Shown piece by piece: positions 49,101-58,120 of a DNA stretch of 64,000 nt (positions are counted from its first letter, which is position 1; every line of letters begins with the position of its first letter). Origin of the DNA: Volvox africanus (Eukaryota > Chlorophyta > Chlorophyceae > Chlamydomonadales > Volvocaceae); NCBI GenBank assembly GCA_030268105.1, contig BSDZ01000005.1:2046001-2110000 (forward strand). The letters are read 5' to 3'. The translations under genes were made by a program, and so were the position numbers. The notes under the pieces are model-generated. The model saw nothing but the letters and a program-made list of their open reading frames with translations, had not been told where the DNA came from and did not search any database.

Positions 49101-52100
49101 TGCATAGCTTTGAGTACGCGGTGTCAGACCATTGGCAGAGGCGGCTGTGTCAGGTAACGAAAGTTGTTGTGCAGCGCGTGAGCAACCAGCGGTATCCAGC
49201 TGCGCCCAGCTGCCATCGCCGCCACGGATGTCTTGTTCCCAGCCCACTTCACCACCAGACTCTTCCACATGCGGCGCCACAGCAGTTGATATGGAGGCAA
49301 CAGGGGATGGCACCGGAGGAGTCGGAACCTCTGGCAGAGATGCAGTGGCACCATCGGCATCCATGGTGGACGCGGACTTTGCCTGCAATAGCGCCTGCAG
49401 CTGAGCATTCGCCACCTCACGGAGAATGCGAACTGCGGGAAGCGGTGAGAGCGCATCAGCGGCCGCAGCCACCGCCGCAGCCTGTAAACTGTCACCACCA
49501 TCGGCTGCGCTGTTTATCCTCTGTGACAATGAAGCGGTAGCGCTGGTACTGTGCGTGGCCACCTGCAGAACTGAAGAAGGCTGCTGCTGCTGCTGAGCCA
49601 TGTCAGGATGGATTTGCGGTTGCATCTTTATTGGGCTGAGAACCCATGTCGCCGCTGGCGTTTGCGGAATTGAGGGGGAGCAGCTTGCCACAGGGTCGGA
49701 CCCTGCCACCGGCTGCAGCTGCCGGCGGAGGAGCGGCGGTAGCTGCTGCTTCTGCTGAAGGGCGCGCTAGAAACAGATTGGTAGAAAGCGGGCGTAGGCA
49801 AAGTGGAAATCGCGGAAAGAGTGAAAGGGTGCGTCGCAAGTATTTAAGATGTAAGGCGAAAAGGCCAGCGCGTCATAGGCTCAATCTGGGTCCGGAAATA
49901 AAACAAGATCTTCTAGGTGCTGCAAACGAGAAGAGGGAAACCGGGGCGCCGATAGCATGCAGCTGAATAGGGCAGCTGAATGCGTGTGAGGTTACCTATT
50001 TGGCCAGCACGGCGAAAAAGCCTATGCACCGAACACCTACCCCAACGCGGGGTTTCAACGAGGATGGTGATGCCGCGCTTGCTCTGGCATCTTCACCTCC
50101 AGCGCCGGTGCCAACAGTTACGCTGCGGCCCGCCAGCAGCGCCGCCATAGCCTCCGCAGATGTATCTGGGTGGCAGATGGGCAGTAGACACATGTAATGT
50201 CGACACTTACAATTTTTTACGTAGATGAATATGAGAATTGCAATGGTGGCAGAGATGGAGACGACGATAGTGAGGGGAGCTTAGTTGGGGGAGCCGTACG
50301 GTAGAGGAATGGGAACTACGCCCAGACCACCACTTCTTGGAAAGTTGCCGTGACATATACATCACCATCATCGCCTTGACACCGACACTTTTAGTGCAGC
50401 TGTATACTGTGGGTGTCGATGCCGGCGGGGGCGCCCTTACCCAACCCAAACCCAAACTCAACACGGCGCAACGCGGTCGCCTGCAGACCAAGAGTATGGT
50501 CTGGACAAGTGGTAAAACGCCGAGCTGAGCAGACCCAGTAACCCAGGAGTGGCTAAGGCGAGGGATATACATTTCAGGGATATATATTTTCACGACGGCA
50601 ATCTAGCCCCACAGCTGCGCTCCTTGGGAAAAAATGTCAGAACCTGCGCTCATGCTCACCATATTCACATGCGACGACATGAGGCGCTACTCTTTGGCAG
50701 AGAATCACAGAGACTGTGATTCAAAAAACACTAGGCAGGTGCCGCACTGCTGTGATGCTGTCTTTTGACCAGACTCCTCTTCTGATGCAAGTCCCTACGA
50801 CGTGACAGGAGACGCCATCAGTCCGAGGTGCCCCAGCGTGCAACGGCCGCACGTTTTACTATGATCTTCGCATCGCTTTTTTGCGGCTGATCACCAGCAT
50901 GCCCGAGAAGACATACTGTTATGGACACATCAGCCATCCTGTAGTCGTCGTAAACGTTCTACACTCACGCGTCCACGATACGCACGATAAGCACTTTCTC
51001 AGCACCTCGAGAGGCCTTGCGGCTCTCAACTACTACACATTCCGAGCCCCTAAAGGAGGTCTGAGAGCACGTCTTTTTCGTTTTTTGGCGATCAAAGGCG
51101 ACCTCAATACAGACAGCAGCGGAGGGCCCCTCACCTGCATCGCACGGTGTCGGAACTTCCTTGTACATGCCGCTCGAGGTAGGTAGAGAGAGCCCAGGGG
51201 GCACCCTCACAATGCCTGCATTGGTAAGGGATGTATAAGGCGACCCCAACACACAACGTTCAGGATATGAATGAGCGGGCAGCCGGACAGCAGCTCCTTA
51301 GCGCATGGGACTTCATGTAAGCGAACCAAGCGAAGCGCAGCAACAGTAATTATAACTGTGGTGCGTGCAACAATTGTGAACGCAGCCGTAGACAGCGTAT
51401 ACATATCGGATGGAACATGCGAGTCCATAACGCCAAGCTGGACAGACACCCCCACACCGTGCCTCCCCTTCCTGGTTAGGCAACATTTCAGCTGTTATCC
51501 CGCCACAGCAAACTAAAACAGGCCGGTCCATCTTGGACGTCTCCAGCTTAGGTTTGCCATCGACCCTCCGCAGGAAAGATGATACTTCCACGAGCACTAA
51601 ATATAAATTGTCAGAGGGACACCGTATAAGCACTCGCCTCGTTGCCATTCCCCGCACCCTGTTCCCAAGTACTGAGCATGCCGCCAGATCCGGATCGCAG
51701 CACGACTCGCTGACACTCCACAATTACAAAAACATGTCTTCCCCGTCCTGAATGTAGGTTTCCCTTTCAACAAGTACTCACGATGCGCTAGGGGGGCCCC
51801 AACAAGCTGGTTCTGGCCCGTTGCTTACTAACCCTTATGTTTCAATTACATCTCCAACGTCTTACCCTGCCATGCGCCATCCTTGACCGACACCGCGGCC
51901 AGCATTTCCTGCATTTTGTGTGGTTCTAAGCTGAACAAGAGGCAGAGCAAGTTCACCTCGGCTTCAGCCTCAGGTTGCCCAGGAGTAGGTTGCTCCTGGC
52001 TGTCTGGGCCCAGGACCCTGCCTAGCCCCGGCCCCGGCGGTTCTACAATACCAACACCTGAACTTCCTCCCATGTGTGTCCTCCATAGCCTAGCACGTCC

Positions 52101-53015
52101 CTTCCCAATTGGAATTGCTAAATCCTGGCCGGGAAGCGCTTGCTCCAGTGAATTTTTCTCCAAGGGTGCTGGTTCAGGTTGAGTGAGCAGATGGTCTCCT
52201 AGCAACTCTCTGCTGGCCGCATTCTGGAAAAGAACTCGGTTACGATCCAGGGTGAAGATGGTTACTGCCGCCGGCAGGGCGTTTACAGCATGCAATGACC
52301 AATGGCCAGAGCCAGGCTGGCGCAGTAAGCTGAAGACAGTGCTGTCACAGACATGGTAACTCTGCACTTGCCCTGTCGGTGGCAAGTTTAAGAGAGCCCC
52401 GGAATCCGCGATGCTGTTGGGTATTAGCCCATTGGCTTCGTCGTTAAGCGGACGGAAGTGCAAAATTAGCGTAGGATGTGCTGCTCGACGCGTCCGGGCA
52501 AAGCCAAAGCAGCTGCAGCTAAGGTGTTCTGATTTGGTATTGCGCTTCTTTCCTATGGGGAACGCAACATCCAAAATGCAGCGCACGACCTGCACAGACC
52601 AGACGCCTGGGCCCACTTCTGCTTGGAAATACAGCATCCGCGCGCCACCAGGAGCGGGACTACTGAAGGCTCTCCAGAGTTTGCAAGAGAAGTCATTGTT
52701 ACGGTCATTAATTAGGTCTTGCACGCCAGCACCCAGGCTAGTGTCCACTGCCGCGTTGCAATATGTTATGACAAAGACCACCGCATTGCCACGTGGCCTC
52801 GACCGTTCTCCTGAGACTAACACGCTAATCGCAACGACTGGCGTGGATACTGAATCATACTGCCGGTGAAGGAGGACTTGGGACGTAGGGACAAACGACA
52901 GCTTGTCGATAGCCTGATGCGGGGTCCCTTGTGCCCTAGCTCCCGATGGGCCTTGGGTACACGATACCTGCAACAATCGGCGCCACCAAGATGGCTTGCC
53001 AGTTCCTCTATCCAT
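40102..53015 (-). CDS. PAS-domain guanylate cyclase, gene 2 (tandem paralogue)
   Basis: Exons on the minus strand: 53015-51866, 51215-51135, 50165-50041, 49754-46337, 45949-45915, 45650-45507, 45062-45035, 44895-44789, 44362-44231, 42817-42667, 42564-42443, 41988-40102, joining in phase into about 2,460 residues. Exon 1 carries a degenerate PAS-like part and the start of the canonical PAS ([20 protein letters not shown], then [15 protein letters not shown]). The 81-nt exon 2 (IVRVPPGLS) matches gene 1 exon 3 (IIRVPETLN). The 3.4-kb exon 4 is low-complexity sequence that ends with the PAS tail ([26 protein letters not shown]) and LLEQIFPRH. Exons 5-11 are catalytic. The last exon is a tail of about 628 residues rich in Ala, Thr, Ser and Pro. 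The start may be the ATG at 53015; alternatively 52967 is an acceptor (TTGCAG before GTATCG) and further exons lie upstream. Same strand and family as gene 1, with about 11.4 kb between the two coding regions. Confidence 0.87.
43121..43182. repeat. Two tandem copies of a 32-bp unit
   Basis: GAAATGGCATCATATGCCTT followed by GGTGTTGTGTAG, then repeated with one changed base, in the intron of cyclase gene 2 that also carries the tRNA. Confidence 0.85.
43460..43532 (-). tRNA. tRNA-Asn (anticodon GTT)
   Basis: A 73-nt cloverleaf reads on the minus strand. The acceptor stem GCTCCTA pairs with TGGGAGC (one T-G pair). The D arm is GCTC...GAGC. The anticodon stem TGCGG/CCGCA encloses loop CTGTTAA, giving anticodon GTT (Asn). 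The T stem TACAG/CTGTA encloses TTCGAAC. The discriminator base is G. No intron is present and CCA is not encoded, as expected for a nuclear tRNA. A TTTT run (plus-strand AAAA at 43454-43457) two bases past the 3' end fits a pol III terminator. The gene sits inside an intron of cyclase gene 2, in the same orientation as that gene. Confidence 0.95.
45690..45781. repeat. 13-bp minisatellite in a gene 2 intron
   Basis: Seven copies of TGTGATGATGGGA with single-base variants, in the short intron between the exons ending at 45915 and starting at 45650. Confidence 0.9.
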
Positions 53016-53019
53016 TATC

Positions 53020-53770
53020 TTTCGTTCGCGAGGAACATTGGGTGGAAGCCTTTATGTCAAGTGACCATTTGCAGTTTCTTAAATTTATATCACTATATTA
53101 CTATAAGCAGTATGTATTAGACGGGCTAACCATGGATAATGACTATAAAGGACTGTACCACCGGGCTGCCTTTTTCATTATGGCGTACTGAGAGTACATA
53201 CGCCATACGAAAGTACAACCAACATCAAGACAAGGATAATGCATAGGCGTGTGTTTCGTTTACTTTTTACAAGTCAAGGCCAAAGGCCTGGTTAGTAGGG
53301 GATTACGACCTGGAAGCCGCATTATCGTAGGGTTATCCTTATTACAATAATTTCAGTTTAATAAGGACACCGCAAAGGCTCTATAATGTCAATGGTGACA
53401 GATAACGGGAGATGTGGCACGAAATGGGGATACCATCAACAAGTACACCTATCATACACAAAGTACTCAGTCATATGCAAGCTAACATTTTATTTCGTAA
53501 CAGCCTACAGCTAACAAATCATTCATACGGTTTTGTTTTAAGCCTTGTATGCGCGCTTTGTAGAAAGTCATGGAGCCATTATTCTATGTAGACTATACGA
53601 TATATATTGATGAGTCGTACAAAAGTTCATAAAGAGCATTAGGAGTATAGGCCCCGCTAAGCAGGTGATCGATGTCGCGTGCCTTGGTATGCAGATACCG
53701 ACAGATCCAGAGAGGATCCGTTTTCAGTATTATGCAAGCCTAAGGACATTGACGGGACCGCTTTTGGACA
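53020..53770. other. Left flank of the bacterial block, no gene recognised
   Basis: AT-rich sequence between the 5' end of gene 2 and the bacterial relics. It may hold the promoter and leader of gene 2. No motif could be assigned. Confidence 0.4.
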
Positions 53771-54012
53771 TTAGTACAGGAATGGCTTTGTAACGTTGAA
53801 TTTTAACCTGCGCGATATTGATTTAAGAACGGTTAAAATTTGCATTATATGCGCACATTTTCTCGCGTTGTAGGTTTGATGTTTGACCTTAAATCTGTGC
53901 TGTCGCTCAAATAGGGTTTCCAGGTATAACGTCAACAATGTACGACCAAAAAAAAGTGGCAGCGTTGTGCCGAGCCTCAGGTACGGACACCACAGCTTAA
54001 GTGCCGGCTGTC

Positions 54013-54282
54013 TCATATGTCTGGGTTATTTAGGTCTAGCTTAGCCTTTAGGCCTGCAATGTCGTGTTGCGCCACGAATACAATAAGAAGCCCTGAGGGA
54101 CACGTTTGCTCTGTAGGATAGCATATTAATATCACTGGCCTTGAACGAATCAACGTTGTTTTAACGTTCTGGTGATAAATTTTATCAGACATAGACCTAT
54201 AAGCTAGATTTGTCGCCCAAGATGAACAATATCTTGCAGAAAAAACTTCAATGATAAAGTCCGTAGATATTAAATATAACAA
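54013..54282 (-). pseudogene. Unrecognised AT-rich frame in the bacterial-derived block
   Basis: An 89-codon open frame (LISTDFIIEVFSARYCSSW to AGLKAKLDLNNPDI) continues the AT-rich block downstream of the PopZ relic, and an overlapping 81-codon frame follows at 54016-53771. Codon use resembles the TolC and PopZ relics, not the algal exons. I do not recognise either product. They may be further fragments of the same bacterial insertion. Confidence 0.3.
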
Positions 54283-54289
54283 TTAAATC

Positions 54290-54606
54290 TTTTTGCGTTC
54301 TCTTTTTTGATATCGGATCATCGACTTTATGAGCAAAATCTTTTATTACTGTTGAAAATTTGTCAGAGGTTTCTTTTAGAAAGTAATCCATCTATATAAA
54401 CCTTATCTTGCTCACCTTCTTTAAATTCTGTGGTTAATTCTAATACTGATTCATCTTAACTAAGCTTTTCTTCATCTTCCTATAAGCTTATAGAGGCAGT
54501 ATCATCATGATCATCAAATATAGCTCTGATAGAGCGTATGATGTCTTCAAGCTTTTCTTCCCTTACATCACGTTTTTCTCTTTAGAATTCATGAGCCTTA
54601 AAATCC
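54290..54606 (-). pseudogene. Decayed bacterial PopZ-like (DUF2497) protein
   Basis: Directly after the TolC relic, the frame reads EEKLEDIIRSIRAIFDDHDD and then DESVLELTTEF. These match the two hallmarks of the alphaproteobacterial DUF2497/PopZ family: an N-terminal 'M-E-E-I-L-x-S-I-R-x-I-I' helix and a later 'VLELT' box. A shifted frame continues KETSDKFSTVIKDFAHKV. There are at least two in-frame stops and two frame shifts, so it cannot be expressed. In many alphaproteobacteria this gene lies between tolC and valS, which strengthens both calls. PopZ organises the cell pole in free-living relatives. Confidence 0.65.
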
Positions 54607-54609
54607 TAC

Positions 54610-54957
54610 AATTATTAATTTCATTTTTTAATTCTTGATCCGGATTAAAGTATTTATCAGGTCATTTCATTTTTCAGCAGTCAATTCCCCCATTAACGAT
54701 TTTTTATTATAACTGGGTATTATTAGCTCTTTTTGTGCTTCAACTTTAGTTTCACGGGCCTTACTTAGCTTTTCTTCTGACGTTAAAACCATAATTGATA
54801 TTATATCAATTATGGTTTTAGATCCGAGCATTTCTTCTTGGACCATTCCGTCGTAAGCTAATTCTGCAGATTTTAAATGTGACTGTAGTTCTGTGTTTGG
54901 ATGCCCGTATAAAGGTAAGTCAAGACTTGCGCTAGTTAATAGTAGATTAAGAATCAT
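54610..54957 (-). pseudogene. tolC: Decayed bacterial TolC outer-membrane efflux protein, C-terminal part
   Basis: The reading frame contains LKSAELAYDGMVQEEMLGSK, then IID, then LTSEEKLSKARETKVEAQKE and MGELTAEK. This is the signature of the second helical repeat of TolC (K-x-AEL-x-Y-x-G...EE...G-x-KTIIDVL...EEKL-x-KAR). A following frame gives PDKYFNPDQELKNE, also typical of the TolC C-terminus. Upstream of about 54880 the sequence no longer looks like TolC and is hydrophobic, so the gene is cut or fused there. Damage: frame breaks near 54667, and an inverted duplication at about 54784-54822 that adds about five residues inside the IID-VL motif. Codon use is AT-rich, unlike any neighbouring gene. 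In bacteria TolC is the trimeric outer-membrane channel of type I secretion and efflux; no function is expected here. Confidence 0.75.
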
Positions 54958-55180
54958 GCACGAAATTACCGCAAGAAGGATTCTGGCTTTACTTACTGAC
55001 TTATACCCTCAACAGGCCTAAACTAAAATTGCTGCCAGGAAAAATACTATAAATCCTATCGAGGAAGCTAATACTAATACCTCCTCCTCTAACAAGAATC
55101 GTTAGACTAAGAAGAAGGCTAAGACTAATAAGAATCGTTAGACTACGTCGGCTTAGGGATATTATGGCGAATTCTTTTAC
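54958..55180 (-). pseudogene. Hydrophobic relic frame upstream of the TolC fragment
   Basis: The frame that runs into the TolC relic is strongly hydrophobic (VLVLASSIGFIVFFLAAIL, then SVSKARILLAVISC), as for one or two membrane helices, but it contains several stops. The block may be part of another bacterial membrane protein joined to the TolC fragment by deletion. A second frame is also open over part of this interval, so the reading is not secure. Confidence 0.25.
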
Positions 55181-55203
55181 TTTCCGACTACCTTAGGCAT
55201 GCT

Positions 55204-55331
55204 TGTCATACTGCCAACCTGACGGAATTGTTGAAGCGGCTGAATCGAAAGGGTGTAAATATCTAACTGTCATACTGCCAACCTGACGGAATTGTTGAAG
55301 CGGCTGAATCGAAAGGGTGTAAATATCTAAC
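55204..55331. repeat. Two tandem copies of a 64-bp unit
   Basis: TGTCATACTGCCAACCTGAC and the bases up to TAAATATCTAAC are repeated head to tail without visible change, at 55204-55267 and 55268-55331. The repeat lies between the TolC relic and the transposase relic in the AT-rich block. Identical copies suggest a recent local duplication. Confidence 0.9.
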
Positions 55332-55389
55332 TGGGGTTCAGTGGCACGCTGAATTTTTAAGTTCGCGCAGAATCTTTATACCTAATTAC

Positions 55390-55660
55390 ACTTATCAATA
55401 GTTTTAAGTAAAAGATGATAATTAAATTCATCTTTGATCTTGTATTTCTTTTATAACATGATCCATCTTTTTAATTGGTGGCATATCACTTAATATTATC
55501 TTTCCAGCAGTTTCTATTGCAAATATGATTTAGCGCTAACGGCCAGTCCTTCAAGGGCATAGTCCATTCTTTTGCAGTTTACAATTCTTCTATATCACCT
55601 GCTAGTTTTAGCTGCTCTTCGTTATCTGTATGTGTTTCAGGTATTAAATTAGAACTACTT
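55390..55660 (-). pseudogene. Unidentified AT-rich coding relic
   Basis: Short frames such as FYDPSSSNLIPETHTDNEEQ, then RMDYALEGLAVSAKS and IETAGKIILSDMPPIKKMDH, run in order on the minus strand with stops and frame changes between them. Composition matches the bacterial block. I do not recognise the family. Confidence 0.3.
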
Positions 55661-55662
55661 GG

Positions 55663-55884
55663 ATCATAGAAGACCAGCTGCTTATGACCCTAGAGTATCT
55701 TGGGGAATACCGTACACATTTTCATGTAGGTCAAATCCACGGGATTAGCGAATTTAAGGTCGCTTCAAACTATCCTCGGCGCGATATCGATGCACTTCCC
55801 CTGTTGCAGAGGTTGGCTTCCCTGGACTTCGTTTATACTGTCATCTCCGTCCAGTCCAACAGTCCCCGGCATATCCCGTATTGA
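55663..55884 (+). pseudogene. IS5-type transposase fragment
   Basis: The frame reads IEDQLLMTLEYLGEYRTHFH, then VGQIHGISE. This is the N-terminal helix-turn-helix segment of IS5/IS1031-group transposases, which are abundant in Rickettsiales. The similarity fades after about 55760 and the frame ends at 55884, so the DDE catalytic part is missing. It lies on the opposite strand to the TolC and PopZ relics and marks the right side of the AT-rich block. Confidence 0.7.
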
Positions 55885-55889
55885 TGCTT

Positions 55890-56990
55890 TGATACAGCAC
55901 ACAATGGTATACATGATCGGTTGGTCGTAACATTAAACCATAGGCCCGCTGTGCGTTGTTTCGGTCTGGAGCTGATGATAGCATGCTAGCTTCTGTGCGG
56001 CGTCTATCGACACGCCTGCTCTGCTGCTGCAAAAGGGCTGGTTGAGAGACACGAAAGAATTCCCAGTTGTAACATTAGCCTCCAGCCAAACAAGATTTAA
56101 TTGAAGAATTCTGACGTCCGAAGGAACAGAACTCCCATCGATGTCTCGCCTTACTTTACACCGCCCGGAGTTCTAAGTTCCTTTCAGACCGTAAATGCAA
56201 CCCAATGCACACAAAACACACCACAAGCACACAACTGACGAGCGCTGCAGGGTGCTGCAAACGCACAGAAGCACACGGACACACAAACACTGGTCTCCAG
56301 CCTACGATCAGATTTGCTATCACAGACACGTTTGCGTGCCCGAAATTCGGATAGGTCCACAGCAACTTTCCCACCACACATTGTTTAAGCTGATAGACGC
56401 GTCTTTATAATTCGGCATTGTTATGCTTTTCCAACATGAAATGGGTTGACATCACTTGAAAGCGGCCTCGATGAGTCGCAGAATATCACGCAGCCAAATT
56501 ACTTTACGCAATCCAGGAAAGCCCGATAGCCTTCTTAGTCTTTGCAGCGAAGTTCACTAGTAGCATGATTCTTCAAACCCTCGAATTGCAAGCCAAGCCA
56601 ATTGGCATTGCAGCGAGCCACTGCTCACTCCGTGCGCTCGCGGATACATACACACACGCATACACACACACAGATGATGCCCACGCCTCACCACGGCGCG
56701 CGTCCAGACATATAGTCCCTCCTGAAACCCATCCATTCCACTTCACTCCACTCCTCCCCACCCCTCTCACGCTCATCACACGCTCTCCCGACTGGCTGCA
56801 GCCCCCAAGCCCCTAAAGCTCCTTACGTGTACATGCGCGGTTCATGGACCGCGCCAACTCACCAAACGAAGAGGAACACACAACAGTGATCTTCATCACG
56901 TCACTGCCCCACAATCACCCTTCTACCTCAAGTCTCGGGCCTACTTAATCATATGCGAACGTACACCTTCCGGAAGGTGCTCCTCTAGAG
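55890..56990. other. No feature recognised
   Basis: Composition returns to algal-like after the transposase relic. There are only short frames and CA-rich runs near 56210-56300 and 56640-56680. Confidence 0.4.
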
Positions 56991-56999
56991 GGCATACGC

Positions 57000-57185
57000 G
57001 TCCTCCTCTTCCCCTTCCTCTTCCCCCACCCTCCCCCTCTTCCTCCTCCCCCATTCCCCTCTTCCCATTCCCCTCTTCCCATTCCCCTCTTCCCCCTCCC
57101 CCTTCCCCTCTTCCCCCTCCCCCTCCGCCCCTTCCCCCTCCTCCTCCCCCTCTTCCTCCTTCTCCTCCCCCTCCCCTTCCTCAGG
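57000..57185. repeat. CT-rich pyrimidine tract
   Basis: About 185 bases almost wholly C and T. The minus strand gives a Glu/Gly-rich frame (57215-56985, starting MIMEEYTPGQPEEG) that could be the end of an acidic protein, but no splice partner was found. Confidence 0.8.
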
Positions 57186-57849
57186 TTGGCCAGGTGTGTA
57201 TTCCTCCATGATCACATCGGCCCCATATCTCTTTAGATCTCAACCCCTTGTCTCACGTACCCACATCGCCATCTGCCAACAGCGCACTACCGGAGAATCT
57301 GACTGAACATTGGCTCAGCCTCCTGTCGTAAGCTAGCAACAACCCTGTACCGTGTACGGCACACTCCCGTCTTAGGTGTGGTGCTTCCCTGGCGCGTTTT
57401 TGGCCGATCTGGCTGACAGTGGACGGGGGATGCATGGGCCAGGTGCATCACGTGCTGTGACTCTCGATATCCTCGGCCCATTTTCCAGGACCCGGGGAGC
57501 CAACATACCCAGCAACAACGAGGCGCTAGATAGGCGTCCAACGTGCACACGTCTCGCAGCCCTTACGAATAACTTGAATACCTTTCCATTTTTCGTTCAT
57601 TTTGTGCGGGGGTATCCATATCCAAGTATGCGATGGAAAATATGGAGGTTGCAATCGAATAATGCTGGTGGTGGTGGTGATGCTGCTGGTAGCAGTGGTT
57701 GCTTTATGTATGTATGAATGTATGCGGGGTGGTAAGTGGTGCAGGGCATGTTAAGCCCTGTAGTGTGAGGAGGCCCGGCAATGTAGGACCTGCAGGACCG
57801 CAGGACCCGCAGTATTACCGTGCACTCGAAGGCCCTGTCGAACCCCTTG

Positions 57850-57960
57850 TTGACCGTCCTTCACGTCCTCCTCCTGCTCATCCTCCTCCTGCTCGTCTTC
57901 CGCGTGCTCGTCCTCCTCCTGCTCGTCCTCCTCCTGCTCGTCCTCCTCCTCCTGCTGCAG
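57850..57960. repeat. CTCCTCCTGCTCGTC 15-bp minisatellite
   Basis: About seven imperfect copies. The minus strand reads Glu-Glu-Asp-Glu-Gln repeats and one plus frame reads Leu repeats. Confidence 0.85.
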
Positions 57961-58120
57961 AAGCGGCAATCAGCAGTAAAAGCCGCCTCATGTGCCTATA
58001 TGTGTATCTACCTCAGGTGGTGCTGTTGCTTCTGTTATTAGACTGTGGTGCTCCTGCTTAGGTTGCTGCTCCGCCTGCTGCATCTAGGGCACCCACTTCC
58101 CTGCTGCGACCGCTGTTAAA

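Noticed and set aside
54290..55180. A gene using TAA/TAG as Gln and TGA as Trp
   Set aside because: Frame shifts accompany the stops, the stop types are all one transition away from Gln or Trp codons, and nothing else in the window uses such a code. Decay of a bacterial insertion explains it better.
57253..57435. Minus-strand 60-codon frame ending LLADGDVGT
   Set aside because: It looks partly protein-like and has a donor-like GTACGT at its end, but no acceptor or next exon in phase could be found.
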